Source: Oxalobacteraceae bacterium AB_14 (GTDB lineage Bacteria; Pseudomonadota; Gammaproteobacteria; Burkholderiales; Burkholderiaceae_D). From it: a DNA stretch of 64,000 bases. Each line of letters opens with the position of its first letter. The first letter of the stretch is position 1. Both the position numbers and the translations under genes were made by a program. Location: positions 1,567,731 to 1,631,730 of the forward strand of contig KB906725.1 of NCBI GenBank assembly GCA_000381565.1. The letters are read 5' to 3'. The notes under the pieces were generated by a model that saw only the letters and a program-made list of their open reading frames with translations, did no database searches and was not told the origin of the DNA. Below, piece after piece: positions 63,941 through 64,000 of the stretch.

Positions 63941-64000
63941 GTTTTTCTCCAAAGATGGGCGAGTCAGGGCAGAATAAGCGTGTTTTTATCCTGTAACAAG

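Overview
The window is 64 kb of GC-rich DNA from a beta-proteobacterial chromosome. An Oxalobacteraceae member of the Massilia/Duganella type is the best guess. This rests on the style of the protein sequences, the ftsYEX-rpoH order, a Vibrio-type M9 collagenase, a porin of the beta-proteobacterial Gram-negative type, and oxidative galacturonate catabolism. The species cannot be named from the sequence alone. No rRNA, tRNA, CRISPR array, prophage or complete insertion sequence was seen.

Region 1 (1-16.4 kb) is a pectin and galacturonate utilisation locus. Minus strand: a TonB-dependent receptor, a Tat-exported GH28 polygalacturonase, a CE12 acetylesterase, a GH28-CE8 two-enzyme fusion, a second GH28 and a small secreted protein, mostly joined by ATGA overlaps. 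Plus strand: an alpha-ketoglutarate semialdehyde dehydrogenase (cut by the window edge), an SMP-30 lactonase, a decayed GH43 glycosidase, galactarate dehydratase (garD) and uronate dehydrogenase (udh). Secreted enzymes would de-esterify and cut pectin, the receptor would import fragments, and udh, lactonase, garD and the semialdehyde dehydrogenase would take galacturonate to alpha-ketoglutarate (the 5-dehydro-4-deoxyglucarate dehydratase step is not in the window). A FadR-type GntR regulator between the arms has three TGGYC-N-GRCCA operators placed to control itself and garD-udh.

Region 2 (16.4-27.8 kb) is accessory: a DJ-1 protein with a GlxA-type AraC regulator, an ABC transporter whose permease is fused to a CPBP protease, signal peptidase I, an unusual cytochrome P450, a PAAR protein followed by what looks like a decayed type VI effector and an exported orphan protein, gamma-glutamyltransferase, a lipoprotein and a small basic protein.

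Region 3 (27.8-43.6 kb): rpoH under a CIRCE-bearing promoter, ftsX-ftsE-ftsY, a MerR/B12-binding regulator, a 1.15-kb non-coding stretch with several inverted repeats ahead of a major porin, a lipoprotein, a TPP enzyme, RNase P RNA (rnpB), glpK, a hypothetical with a repeat-studded promoter region, a PAS-AraC regulator and a secreted collagenase.

Region 4 (43.6-64 kb) is the division and cell wall cluster in canonical order: mraZ-rsmH-ftsL-ftsI-murE-murF-mraY-murD-ftsW-murG-murC-ddlB-ftsQ-ftsA-ftsZ. It starts from a promoter followed by four 10-bp-phased MraZ boxes. After the ftsZ terminator come a peroxiredoxin, an FMN reductase, a DUF2244 protein and a methyltransferase. lpxC does not follow ftsZ within the window.

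Two dispersed repeat families occur twice each: an ATTCCC-N8-GGGAAT palindrome (one copy between ftsA and ftsZ) and a nested GGGGTC/GACCCC palindrome. No wholly new system was proven. The best leads are the decayed type VI module, the FadR operator trio, the CTACTGAATT repeat cluster and the mosaic segment in rsmH.
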